From the NCBI RefSeq assembly GCF_010500955.1, contig NZ_QVMJ01000033.1, forward strand, positions 1-43,250: a stretch of 43,250 nt of DNA, given 5' to 3'. The notes below the pieces were generated by a model that ran no database searches, was not told where the DNA came from, and saw only the letters and a list, made by a program, of their open reading frames with translations. Positions 20,201 through 26,383 of the stretch are shown piece by piece. The position numbers were made by a program, and so were the translations under genes. Numbering within the stretch: position 1 is the stretch's first letter; each line of letters opens with the position of its first letter. The stretch comes from Bacteroides sp. 519 (lineage in GTDB: Bacteria; Bacteroidota; Bacteroidia; Bacteroidales; Bacteroidaceae).

Positions 20201-20366
20201 CGGCACTGGCACCCGGATAAGATGCGCTTACCCTTACCACCGGTGGCGTAATCTGGGGGTATTGGTCTATCGGCAACATGGTTAATCCAATAACTCCGAC
20301 AATTACTATCAGAATGGATATAACAGCCGAAAAGACGGGTCTATCTATGAAAAAGTTTACGTTCAT
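17271..20366 (-). CDS. RND efflux pump inner-membrane subunit (HAE1 / AcrB family)
   Basis: 1031 residues, full length for the family. It has the amphipathic start NVNFFIDRPVFSAVISILIV, the periplasmic porter motif GTPGMIYMESNSSNSG, twelve predicted membrane spans, and the proton-relay aspartate pair in TM4 (GIVVDDAIVVVENVERIM). The second half shows PTSFLPTEDQGYF and ends with RFRPILMTSLAFILGMLPMV. It is a proton-driven trimeric pump that takes substrates from the periplasm or membrane. The upstream adaptor and downstream outer-membrane factor complete the tripartite machine. It is closest in feel to the multidrug (not metal) branch. The gap to the adaptor gene contains a 33-bp perfect palindrome. 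Confidence 0.96.
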   Translation of the reverse strand: MNVNFFIDRPVFSAVISILIVIVGVIGLTMLPIDQYPQITPPVVRVSASYPGASAVTVSQAVATPIEQQLNGTPGMIYMESNSSNSGGFSATITFDVSTDVELAAVDIQNRVKLAENQLPAEVVQNGITVEKQAPSQLLTLALTSNDPKFDEIYLSNFATINVLDVIRRIPGVGRVSNIGSRYYAMQIWVQPDKLASFGITVQDLQNALKDQNRESAAGVLGQQPVTGLDITIPITTQGRLSTVSQFEDIVIRADAGGSVIRLKDVARVSLEASSYNTESGLNGENAAILGIYMLPGANAIEVAGAVKEAIKEISKNFPEGMSYLIPFDMTTYISESISEVYKTLFEALFLVVLVVFLSLQSWRATLIPVIAVPISLIGTFGFMLIFGFSLNLLTLLGLVLAIGIVVDDAIVVVENVERIMEEEKLDAYNATKKAMKGLSSALIATSLVLAAVFVPVSFLGGITGQLYRQFTVTIVVSVLISTVVALTLSPVMCSLILKHNGKKKNIVFRKINIWLNKGNKKYVGYVNKSLFNPRRVFTIFGLIIVFIFFLNKMIPTSFLPTEDQGYFRVELELPEGATLERTRIVTERAIDYLMKNPDIAYVQNVTGSSPRVGSSQARSDLTVILKPWDKRKTSNMEKIMADVRAEFSKYPESKVYLSTPPVIPGLGTSGGFELQLEARGDATFDDLVAAADTLLYYASQRKELAGLSSSLQPEIPQLYFDVDRDRAKLLGVPMADIFSTMKAYTGSVYVNDFNMFNRIYKVYIQAEAPYREHKDNINLFFVRGSGGSMIPLTSLGTAAYTTGPGSIKRFNMFTSAVVRGESAQGYSSGQGMEVMEEIAHNHLPENIGIEWSGLSYQEKKAGGQTGLVLALVFLFVFLFLAAQYESWLIPVSVLLSLPIAVLGAYLGVWVCGLENDIYFQIGLVMLVGLAAKNAILIVEFAKDEADKGKDLIKSAIHAAQLRFRPILMTSLAFILGMLPMVIASGPGSASRQAIGTGVFFGMIFATLFGIILVPFFFVMIYKTKSKFRKK

Positions 20367-20375
20367 AATTAATTT

Positions 20376-20460
20376 AGTTGAGAGTTGAGAATTGAGAGTT
20401 GAGAGTTAAGAGTAAATTACCGCATGGTAACTCTCAACTCTCAATTCTCAACTCTCAACT
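20376..20460. repeat. 33-bp perfect inverted repeat between adaptor and pump genes
   Basis: Arms 20376-20408 and 20428-20460 are perfect reverse complements around a 19-base loop. Each arm repeats the word GAGAGTTGAGA. The right arm covers the adaptor stop codon and its last residues (QLRVEN), so part of the protein C-terminus is written by the repeat. Confidence 0.9.
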
Positions 20461-21604
20461 GTACTTTTGTTCCCGGCGTTAATTTATGATAGCCTTCAAC
20501 AACAATATCTTCTCCGGCTACTAATCCTCTTTCTACAACCATGGAATTTTCAAATTCAGGTCCTAACTCAATGAATCGCTTCTCTACAGTAAAGTCTTTT
20601 TTCATTATGTAGATGTGGGCTCCTCCTTTTTCTATTATAACAGCTTTACTGGGTACAACTACCGCATTTTCGCGAACATCCAATAACATTTTTACTTTGG
20701 TAAATTGTCCGGGGAGTAATGCGCGGTCGGGGTTAGGCATTTCGGCACGAACGGAAAATGTACCCGTTTCAGGGTCAACCTGCGGATCAGCAAAATCCAC
20801 AAAACCACGGAAAGAATAGATGCTGTTATCTGCCAGTGTAATGGTTACATTGGGTTGCCATGAACGGGTTGCATCCTGTTGACCGATAGTAACATTACGC
20901 TCCCGGCTTTTAAGATAATCGAGGGCGGTCATACTGAAATCAACAAATACAGTATCACTTTTAACTATGGTAGATAATAGTGATTTAGCCCCCGGTCCTA
21001 CAAGTGTACCAAGGTCTACATTTCTTTCGCTGATGTAACCGGCAATAGGCGAACGAACCACGGTATAGCCCAATTCCAGTTCGGCTTGTTGCAAGTCGGC
21101 TTGGCTCATGGCTACAGAAGCAAGAGCACTTTCGGATGCAGCAGTGGCGTTATCCAAATCCAGAAGGCTGGCAGCATTGAGTTCGTACAAAGGTTTTATA
21201 CGTTCCAAATCACGTTTGGTCTTTAATGCTTGCGCCTGATCTTTTTTCAATTGGGCTTTTGCCCGCTCTACCTTTGCACGATAAAGGTCTTGATTAATTA
21301 CAAAAAGAGTCTGGTTCTTTTTTACATATGTACCTTCTGCAAAAAGCATGCTTTCGAGGTATCCTTCTACACGGGCACGAACTTCAACAAACTGCTGTGC
21401 ACGGATACGTCCAACATATTCGCCATATATTTCAACATCATCTTCCTTTGCGGGTTCAACTACAACTACAGGCAATTCCGGTTCTGTTTTCCGAGGTCTT
21501 GTAAGGTAATGATAAACAACTACCAACAATGCAATGACAACAAGGAAAAGAATGACATTCTTAATATTAATTTTAATAACACCCTTAGAAAAGATTGATT
21601 TCAT
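20441..21604 (-). CDS. RND efflux periplasmic adaptor (membrane fusion protein, HlyD/AcrA family)
   Basis: 387 residues. One N-terminal membrane span (about 14-33, IKNVILFLVVIALLVVVYHYL) without a lipobox, then the lipoyl half-motif (GRIRAQQFVEVRARVEGYL), a helical hairpin (about 110-175), the second lipoyl half (LGYTVVRSPIAGYISERNVDLGTLVG), a beta-barrel and the membrane-proximal domain (VVVPSKAVIIEKGGAHIYIM). It links the pump to the outer-membrane channel. It is the first gene of the operon. No repressor gene lies beside it, unlike many AcrAB-type operons; upstream there are only repeat elements. Confidence 0.95.
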   Translation of the reverse strand: MKSIFSKGVIKINIKNVILFLVVIALLVVVYHYLTRPRKTEPELPVVVVEPAKEDDVEIYGEYVGRIRAQQFVEVRARVEGYLESMLFAEGTYVKKNQTLFVINQDLYRAKVERAKAQLKKDQAQALKTKRDLERIKPLYELNAASLLDLDNATAASESALASVAMSQADLQQAELELGYTVVRSPIAGYISERNVDLGTLVGPGAKSLLSTIVKSDTVFVDFSMTALDYLKSRERNVTIGQQDATRSWQPNVTITLADNSIYSFRGFVDFADPQVDPETGTFSVRAEMPNPDRALLPGQFTKVKMLLDVRENAVVVPSKAVIIEKGGAHIYIMKKDFTVEKRFIELGPEFENSMVVERGLVAGEDIVVEGYHKLTPGTKVQLRVEN

Positions 21605-21807
21605 TTGTCTTATTTCTTTTTGTTTTTAACCTGCATTATTCATACTCAAGTATAGAAGATACTTCAGCATTTAAAACTTCTTTAACTCCTAGCGAAGCGA
21701 TAACTCCTTCCATTCTAATTCAGGATACCTCTTAATTTAACATATTAGAAGGGTGAATTGTTTGTTGTTTGATGAGAATTTAATGGAATCTCTCGTTGTT
21801 TGATTTA
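21605..21807. other. Adaptor leader region with a degenerate repeat copy
   Basis: No gene is visible. At 21628-21643 lies the 16-bp inverted partner of 15766-15781, and 21630-21647 differs at one base from the first 18 bases of the 47-bp repeat. A weak minus-strand TATACTTG near 21650 could be the -7 box of the efflux operon (one mismatch). Confidence 0.4.
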
Positions 21808-22171
21808 GCCTGAATTATTCATACTCGTTTGGTTTAGTTAGAGGCTGTGTTGAAACAAAAAGAGTTCACAAGCAATTACCCCCTGGGTAAAATTTGAATA
21901 ACCCCCAGTGAAGCGAAGCGACTGGGGGTGGAGAATATACTCAATCTCATCAACGCCGAAGGTGTTGAATGTCCAATTGAACCCTTATCGGGTTCCCATG
22001 CGAGTGAGTGATTTATCTACCCCCAGTCGCTTCGCTTCACTGGGGGTTATTCAAATTGAATCCCCTTGGGATTCCCTGAGATGTATTCGGCATCCGTACG
22101 ACAAAAGCGAAGCCTCCGTGTTCAGCACAAGGAAAAGCTCCGTGTTTCTGTGTCTCCGTGTTTTATTTCAA
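21808..22171. repeat. Repeat element B: same ends as element A, different palindromic core
   Basis: The 47-bp left end is identical to 15449-15495 and the 40-bp right end differs at one base from 15694-15733. The interior is unrelated to element A: a perfect 37-bp inverted repeat (21893-21929 / 22019-22055), whose arms are themselves palindromic (CCCCCAGT...ACTGGGGG around GAAGCGAAGCG). Both elements face the same way, one on each side of the efflux operon. An open frame through it only translates repeat sequence. Confidence 0.85.
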
Positions 22172-22194
22172 TAGGGTAATATATCAGCCATAAA

Positions 22195-22226
22195 TTTGTA
22201 ACTTTAAATATAGAGTACTACTTTTG
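22195..22226 (+). promoter_or_regulatory. Consensus Bacteroidales promoter for the DUF6078-like gene
   Basis: TTTG at 22195-22198 and TACTTTTG at 22219-22226 are separated by 20 bases, an excellent match to the -33/-7 pattern. Transcription would start near 22233, giving a leader of about 105 bases. Confidence 0.7.
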
Positions 22227-22237
22227 CTTTAAACTCC

Positions 22238-22267
22238 GCGGCTGCGAAAATAGCGGCTGCGAAAATA
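22238..22267. repeat. Exact tandem 15-bp duplication in a 5' leader
   Basis: GCGGCTGCGAAAATA occurs twice head to tail (22238-22252, 22253-22267) just after the predicted transcription start of the next gene. A recent slippage event or a two-site regulatory element are both possible. Confidence 0.75.
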
Positions 22268-22339
22268 TGTTCCGTTATGAAGTTTTATAATTTTCGCACT
22301 CACAACAACTTAAAATAGATACACATTAATTACAAGTTT

Positions 22340-22774
22340 ATGAAAAACAGCCTCAACTACGAATCGGTGCCTCGCAATTATGCCCATTGTTTTAATGAGC
22401 AATGTGTTCGCAGTTCTCAATGCCTGCGCCATTTGGTAGCACAAAACAGTACATCGCAATATGATATCGTAAGTATAATCAACCCCAAGTGCATTCCGGA
22501 TAAAACAGACCAATGTCCCTTTTTCAAAAATATCCGGAAAGTACGGCTAGCCTGGGGTATCAAACATTTGTTGGATGATGTACCCTTCAAAGATGGAAAC
22601 TCTATGCGGCGACAACTTCTCAGTCACTTTGGAAAAACGGCCTATTATCGTATCTACCGGCTCGAACATGGATTACTTCCCAAAGAGCAGGAATATATCC
22701 GACAGCTATTTCGTAATCATGGCATCAATAAAGAACCCCAATTTGAAAAATACACTGAAGAGTATGAGTTTTAA
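22340..22774 (+). CDS. Small cysteine-rich protein, DUF6078-like
   Basis: 144 residues with no signal peptide. The N-terminal half carries five cysteines (C17, C22, C28, C51, C59) in the spacing C-x4-C-x5-C and later C-x7-C, which looks like a metal or Fe-S site. The C-terminal half has a helical segment (MRRQLLSHFGKTAYYRIYRL then EQEYIRQLF) suggestive of DNA or RNA contact. The opening (tyrosine-rich, then YAHCFNEQC) matches what I remember of the Bacteroidales family DUF6078, whose function is unknown. It has its own strong promoter and precedes, in the same direction, the inverted-repeat VirE unit, but lies outside it. Confidence 0.75.
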   Translation: MKNSLNYESVPRNYAHCFNEQCVRSSQCLRHLVAQNSTSQYDIVSIINPKCIPDKTDQCPFFKNIRKVRLAWGIKHLLDDVPFKDGNSMRRQLLSHFGKTAYYRIYRLEHGLLPKEQEYIRQLFRNHGINKEPQFEKYTEEYEF

Positions 22775-22815
22775 GAATTGAAAACTTATCCCCTCCATAA
22801 AGTTGTTTTTCTGTT

Positions 22816-22919
22816 TTTTGCCGTCACACCAGCACAAAAGGATTTATTCTGTTGATTAACAATGTGTTAAAGCGTGCTGGCAAAGTGTGCTGGCAAATAT
22901 AGTTACAATTTGCCAGCAC
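22816..22919. repeat. Left inverted repeat of the VirE unit
   Basis: This arm holds three copies of the 11-mer GTGCTGGCAAA: two direct (22874-22884 and 22887-22897) and one inverted (22909-22919). The last two form an 11-11-11 hairpin. A partial fourth copy lies near 22828. It pairs with 25241-25345. Confidence 0.88.
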
Positions 22920-22947
22920 ACGATAGGTTTCGACAAACAAAGCTTTT

Positions 22948-23133
22948 GTTTTCATGGTTGGAAACCAAAAGTTTCACGGTAGGAAACTACCTGTTTCTCA
23001 GTATGAAACCATTGGTTTCACGGTTTGAAACTACTAGTTTCCTATATAGGAAACTGTTGGTTTTCTATGTAGAAAACAAGTAGTTTCATATATAGGAAAC
23101 CAACAGTTTCACTGCCGAAAAATTTTATGAAAC
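22948..23133. repeat. Array of eight GTTTC-N-GAAAC palindromes, 22-23 bp period
   Basis: Palindromic units of 17-18 bp start at 22948, 22971, 22993, 23015, 23037, 23060, 23083 and 23106 (the last is degenerate). Every linker is exactly 5 bases and each linker differs. Half-sites GTTTC and GAAAC therefore alternate about every 11 bp, on one face of the helix. The array ends a few bases before the start codon of the VirE-like gene, in the position of a promoter or replication-initiator iterons. The unit sizes and 5-base linkers exclude a CRISPR array. Confidence 0.9.
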
Positions 23134-23151
23134 TAATACTAAACGAACAAT

Positions 23152-25257
23152 ATGAAGATTACTCAACAACGAGATAGCAACACTGGCTTTGCATTAACTA
23201 CATCGGATATCGACACTTTTGTACTAAAAGTGCAGACAGAAACTAAAGCACAACCCGTTTCGGCTTTTCGCGAACAACTGAAAAGTATATTGCCCGGTAT
23301 GCAGATTACCGAAGCAAATAAACTACCCCGGATACTGCCTGCTGCCGAATTCCGTAAAGTGAATAACCAGAAACAGTTGAAAGCATACAATGGAATAGTT
23401 GAATTAACAGTTGGACCACTATCGGGCAAGGCAGAAATAGCCCTTGTAAAACGCTTGGCATGGGAGCAGCCGCAAACACGGTTGGTATTTGTGGGGTCTA
23501 GCGGACGGACAGTGAAAATATGGACTACATTTACTCGTCCCGATAATACGCTTCCTACTTCCCACGAAGCGGCAGAAACTTTTCATGCCCATGCCTATCG
23601 GCTGGCTGTGAAGTGTTATCAGCCACAAATCCCTTTCGACATCTTACTTAAAGAGCCAACGTTGGAACAGTATTCGCGTTTGTCTTTCGATCCCGAACTA
23701 TTATACCGTCCGGATTCTATTCAGTTTTACTTGGCGCAACCAGTTGCTATGCCCGATGAGCAGAGCCATCGGGAGGTAATGCAGACCGAAAAAATACCTC
23801 TGGAACGAGCTGTTCCGGGATACGAAACCGAGGAGGCCTGTATTATGTTGTTTGAGGCCGCTGTTCAGAAAACATATATTGATTTAACCGAAGCCGAAAA
23901 TAATGGTGCAGATCCTGTTGGGCAAGATTTACAACCTATAGTTACCTGCCTGGCCGAAAACTGTTTCCGTTCGGGCATTCCCGAAGAAGAAGCAGTTAAG
24001 CGTACCATTTTTCATTACTACACCCGAATGAAAGGTGAAGTGATCCGCCGGATAGTACGGGCTGTTTATCAGGAGTGCAAGGGGTTTGGCAAACAATGCA
24101 GCATGAGTAAAGAACAGCAATTGGCTTTACAGATGGATGAATTTATGAAGCGTCGTTACGATTTTCGTTATAATACCCAGGTGGGCGAAGTAGAATATCG
24201 TGAGCGGCATTCGTTCCGTTTTCGTTTTTTGCCTATCGATAAACGTGTTCTGAACAGTATTGCCCTCGATGCCCAGCACGAAGGTATTCCACTTTGGGAT
24301 AGGGATGTAAACCGTTATATATATTCCAACCGGGTTCCTGTATTCAATCCGCTGACTGATTATCTTTACAATCTTTCTCGCTGGGATGGGCAAGACCGTA
24401 TTGGTTTGTTGGCACAAACTGTTCCGTGCAGTAACCCGCATTGGCCTGCACTGTTTCATCGTTGGTTCCTCAATATGGTAGCACACTGGCGGGGCAATGC
24501 CGACAAACGGTTTGCCAATAACGTTTCGCCTCTACTTGTAGGGGCACAGGGTACCCGGAAATCTACTTTTTGCCGCAACCTTGTTCCGCCCGAACTGCGC
24601 AACTATTATACGGATAGTATTGATTTTTCGCGCAAGCGTGATGCTGAACTTTACCTCAATCGGTTTGCGTTGATTAACATTGATGAATTCGACCAGATTA
24701 GTCCTACGCAGCAAGGCTTTTTGAAACATATCTTACAAAAGCCGGTGGTAAATGTGCGTAAACCTTATGCCAATGCCGTACTCGAAATGCAACGTTATGC
24801 ATCGTTTATTGCTACCAGCAACCAAATGGATTTATTAACCGATCCTTCGGGTAGCCGACGTTTTATCTGCATTGAAGTAACCGATGTTATCAATACCGGC
24901 CCCATAGACTATAACCAGCTTTATGCGCAGGCCATGCACGAAATTGATAACGGCGAGCGTTACTGGTTCGACCAGTTGGAAGAGCAGATTATGACTGAAT
25001 ACAACCGTGCTTTTGAACAGGTATTGCCCGAGGAGCAGCTTTTTGATAGCTACTTCCGTGTTGCCGAAAACGAGGACGAGGGCGAGTGGTTATCGCCTGC
25101 CGAAATATTGAGCCGTTTGAAAAAACGTTGTGGTATTCCCTTGTCGTCCAGCAAGGTACATGTGTTTGGGAGAATGTTACGTAAGCACGAAATCCCATCC
25201 AAACGTAGCCGGTTTGGGATAATGTATCATGTAGTAGAGCGTGCTGGCAAATTGTAA
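23152..25257 (+). CDS. VirE-family primase-helicase-like protein with BT4734-like N-terminal domain
   Basis: 701 residues, no signal peptide. The N-terminal part (about 20-200) resembles the BT4734/VirE_N domain, a primase-polymerase-like fold: YNGIVELTV, then SSGRTVKIWTTF and RLSFDPELLYRP. The DxD metal site expected in the first of these is absent. A middle helical region (about 240-350) follows. The C-terminal VirE ATPase begins at WDGQDRI: Walker A GAQGTRKST (from 464), Walker B INIDEFD (508-514), sensor ATSNQ (554-558) and arginine segment SGSRRF (567-571). Such proteins occur in mobile elements and phages as replication primase/helicases. The last five codons (RAGKL) are written by the right inverted repeat. 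Confidence 0.88.
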   Translation: MKITQQRDSNTGFALTTSDIDTFVLKVQTETKAQPVSAFREQLKSILPGMQITEANKLPRILPAAEFRKVNNQKQLKAYNGIVELTVGPLSGKAEIALVKRLAWEQPQTRLVFVGSSGRTVKIWTTFTRPDNTLPTSHEAAETFHAHAYRLAVKCYQPQIPFDILLKEPTLEQYSRLSFDPELLYRPDSIQFYLAQPVAMPDEQSHREVMQTEKIPLERAVPGYETEEACIMLFEAAVQKTYIDLTEAENNGADPVGQDLQPIVTCLAENCFRSGIPEEEAVKRTIFHYYTRMKGEVIRRIVRAVYQECKGFGKQCSMSKEQQLALQMDEFMKRRYDFRYNTQVGEVEYRERHSFRFRFLPIDKRVLNSIALDAQHEGIPLWDRDVNRYIYSNRVPVFNPLTDYLYNLSRWDGQDRIGLLAQTVPCSNPHWPALFHRWFLNMVAHWRGNADKRFANNVSPLLVGAQGTRKSTFCRNLVPPELRNYYTDSIDFSRKRDAELYLNRFALINIDEFDQISPTQQGFLKHILQKPVVNVRKPYANAVLEMQRYASFIATSNQMDLLTDPSGSRRFICIEVTDVINTGPIDYNQLYAQAMHEIDNGERYWFDQLEEQIMTEYNRAFEQVLPEEQLFDSYFRVAENEDEGEWLSPAEILSRLKKRCGIPLSSSKVHVFGRMLRKHEIPSKRSRFGIMYHVVERAGKL

Positions 25258-25345
25258 TTATATTTGCCAGCACACTTTGCCAGCACGCTTTAATTAATTG
25301 TTAATCAGGTATGTAAGTGGCTTTTGTGCTGGTGTGACGGCAAAA
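25241..25345. repeat. Right inverted repeat of the VirE unit
   Basis: Mirror of 22816-22919, again with three GTGCTGGCAAA copies (25241-25251 direct; 25263-25273 and 25276-25286 inverted). It overlaps the final 17 bases of the VirE-like gene. Confidence 0.88.
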
Positions 25346-25381
25346 TCGGTTTTTTAAACTTCTGGGAGGGAGTTTATGAAT

Positions 25382-25528
25382 CCCCATAGGCCCCATAGGC
25401 CCTATAGTTGTGTCAGATGGCACAAATATAGGGGTAACCGTGGATATTCCACGATAGATCATAATACCGCCACCTGTACCAGATAATCAAAGGAGCACTA
25501 ATTTCTGAAGGTTGTTTTTAGTGCTCAT
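25382..25528. other. Structured intergenic region with hairpins and a terminator
   Basis: After a tandem 9-mer (CCCCATAGG at 25382 and 25391) come a long hairpin (25400-25433, stem CCCTATA/TATAGGG plus TTGTG/CACAA), a 6-bp hairpin with triloop (25439-25453) and the stem of 25493-25526. No consensus promoter is seen in front of it, so it may be the 3' end of the VirE transcript or an RNA remnant. Confidence 0.4.
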
Positions 25529-25532
25529 TCTT
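25493..25532 (+). terminator. Rho-independent terminator between convergent genes
   Basis: The stem GAGCACTAA (25493-25501) pairs with TTAGTGCTC (25518-25526) around a 16-base loop and is followed by ATTCTTTTTT on the plus strand. It can end transcription from the VirE side and, less well, from the Abi gene on the minus strand. Confidence 0.65.
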
Positions 25533-25534
25533 TT

Positions 25535-26335
25535 TTATTTCAGATATTTGTTTTTGTAATGACTTATTGCTAATTTTATACGAAAATAATAATACTTCCT
25601 CAAAGGATAAAAATTATACACGTAGTCCATACGTTTTAATTCGAAGTCCACATTGTTTATTCGCTTAGTCCAACGGATAAAATCGAGGTTTAGCCATTCA
25701 AAGATATCCTGAATGTCTTTATAAACAGTTTTAGCCAGTCTCAAACTAAAGAATGGATTGCCTGCCGTATCTTTATTAAAAATAATAGCCTCATTATGAT
25801 ATAGTCGGTTTCGGAATTCCCGGATCCTTGTAAGTTTATCGAATATCATTCCTCTATTTGTACCCGTAGGTAATGTAGAAAATATCTGTATCGGTACTCC
25901 AGCTAAAATTCGATAATGATAATTATCAAAAAAAGCAGTCCAAAACCCAAAATCTAAATTGGCTATTATTTTCCCCTGAGTAAAGCCGGTTCCAATCTTA
26001 TTTATTGACTTTTGAACACTGTTTTTAAGATAATGATTCTGTCTTGTAGCTCCGGTACGTCTGTCAATATGTGTAAGAGAGGGGTCAATCATAAACCCTG
26101 TTCGTTGGGTGATAAGCCAATGCGGGTCGGAAAAATGAGTTGATAATTCTTCGTTTATTGCATTGCGAAGTACTACTTCTACGATTGTAAGAAGTGGATA
26201 ATACGCTTGTGCTAACCGGATATTTGCCTGGTAAGTTTTAAGTGCTCGCTTTGTGTTATTTGCACTTACAATTTCGTAAACTTGCAGGCGTGGAGCAGAA
26301 ATGTATTTTTTTATTTTAAGATAATTTAAACTCAT
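25535..26335 (-). CDS. Abi-family (AbiD/AbiF-like) HEPN toxin
   Basis: About 266 residues from the MSLNYLKIKK start; 21 extra residues upstream would read into the promoter of the neighbouring RNA. The start (a tyrosine/lysine-rich segment, then ANIRLAQAYYPLLTIVEVVLRNAINEEL) and the rest match the Abi-like family. The HEPN ribonuclease motif RxxxxH is present: R175-N-R-L-Y-H180 in IREFRNRLYHNE. Abi HEPN proteins stop growth of phage-infected cells by cutting RNA, and AbiF is reported to be neutralised by a noncoding RNA. A strong candidate RNA starts 50 bp upstream on the other strand. The family call is solid; the exact subfamily is not. Confidence 0.82.
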   Translation of the reverse strand: MSLNYLKIKKYISAPRLQVYEIVSANNTKRALKTYQANIRLAQAYYPLLTIVEVVLRNAINEELSTHFSDPHWLITQRTGFMIDPSLTHIDRRTGATRQNHYLKNSVQKSINKIGTGFTQGKIIANLDFGFWTAFFDNYHYRILAGVPIQIFSTLPTGTNRGMIFDKLTRIREFRNRLYHNEAIIFNKDTAGNPFFSLRLAKTVYKDIQDIFEWLNLDFIRWTKRINNVDFELKRMDYVYNFYPLRKYYYFRIKLAISHYKNKYLK

Positions 26336-26348
26336 TCTTGTTTTGAAG

Positions 26349-26379
26349 TTTGATAAAACCAATTTTTTTTGTACCTTTG
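26349..26379 (+). promoter_or_regulatory. Consensus promoter of the candidate ncRNA
   Basis: TTTG at 26349-26352 and TACCTTTG at 26372-26379, separated by exactly 19 bases, form one of the best matches to the Bacteroidales promoter in this window. It reads away from the Abi gene and no open frame follows, only a short folded region and a terminator. Confidence 0.8.
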
Positions 26380-26383
26380 TGAT

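Larger units (their letters stand above)
22816..25345. mobile_element. Inverted-repeat-bounded unit carrying a VirE/BT4734-like gene
   Basis: A 2.53-kb segment bounded by inverted repeats of 104 and 105 bp. It contains one gene (23152-25257) and an array of GTTTC/GAAAC palindromes. No transposase, integrase or relaxase is inside. The arms agree exactly over the outer 25 bases and over most of the inner 65, with a variable 13-14 base block between. Similarity continues weakly outward (CCCTCC near 22791, GGGAGGG near 25364). No clear target duplication is seen. Whether the unit moves is inference; it could also be a regulatory module of one gene. Confidence 0.6.

Noticed and set aside
21908..22174. 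Open frame of 88 codons in element B
   Set aside because: It runs through the palindrome and shared end; its last residues also appear in a frame in element A, which shows that it translates repeat DNA.
22874..23083. Open frame of 69 codons upstream of the VirE-like gene
   Set aside because: It starts at a GTG in the inverted repeat and only translates the repeat arm and GTTTC array.
22948..23133. CRISPR array
   Set aside because: The repeated units are variable palindromes with 5-base linkers; there are no 25-40 base spacers and no cas genes.
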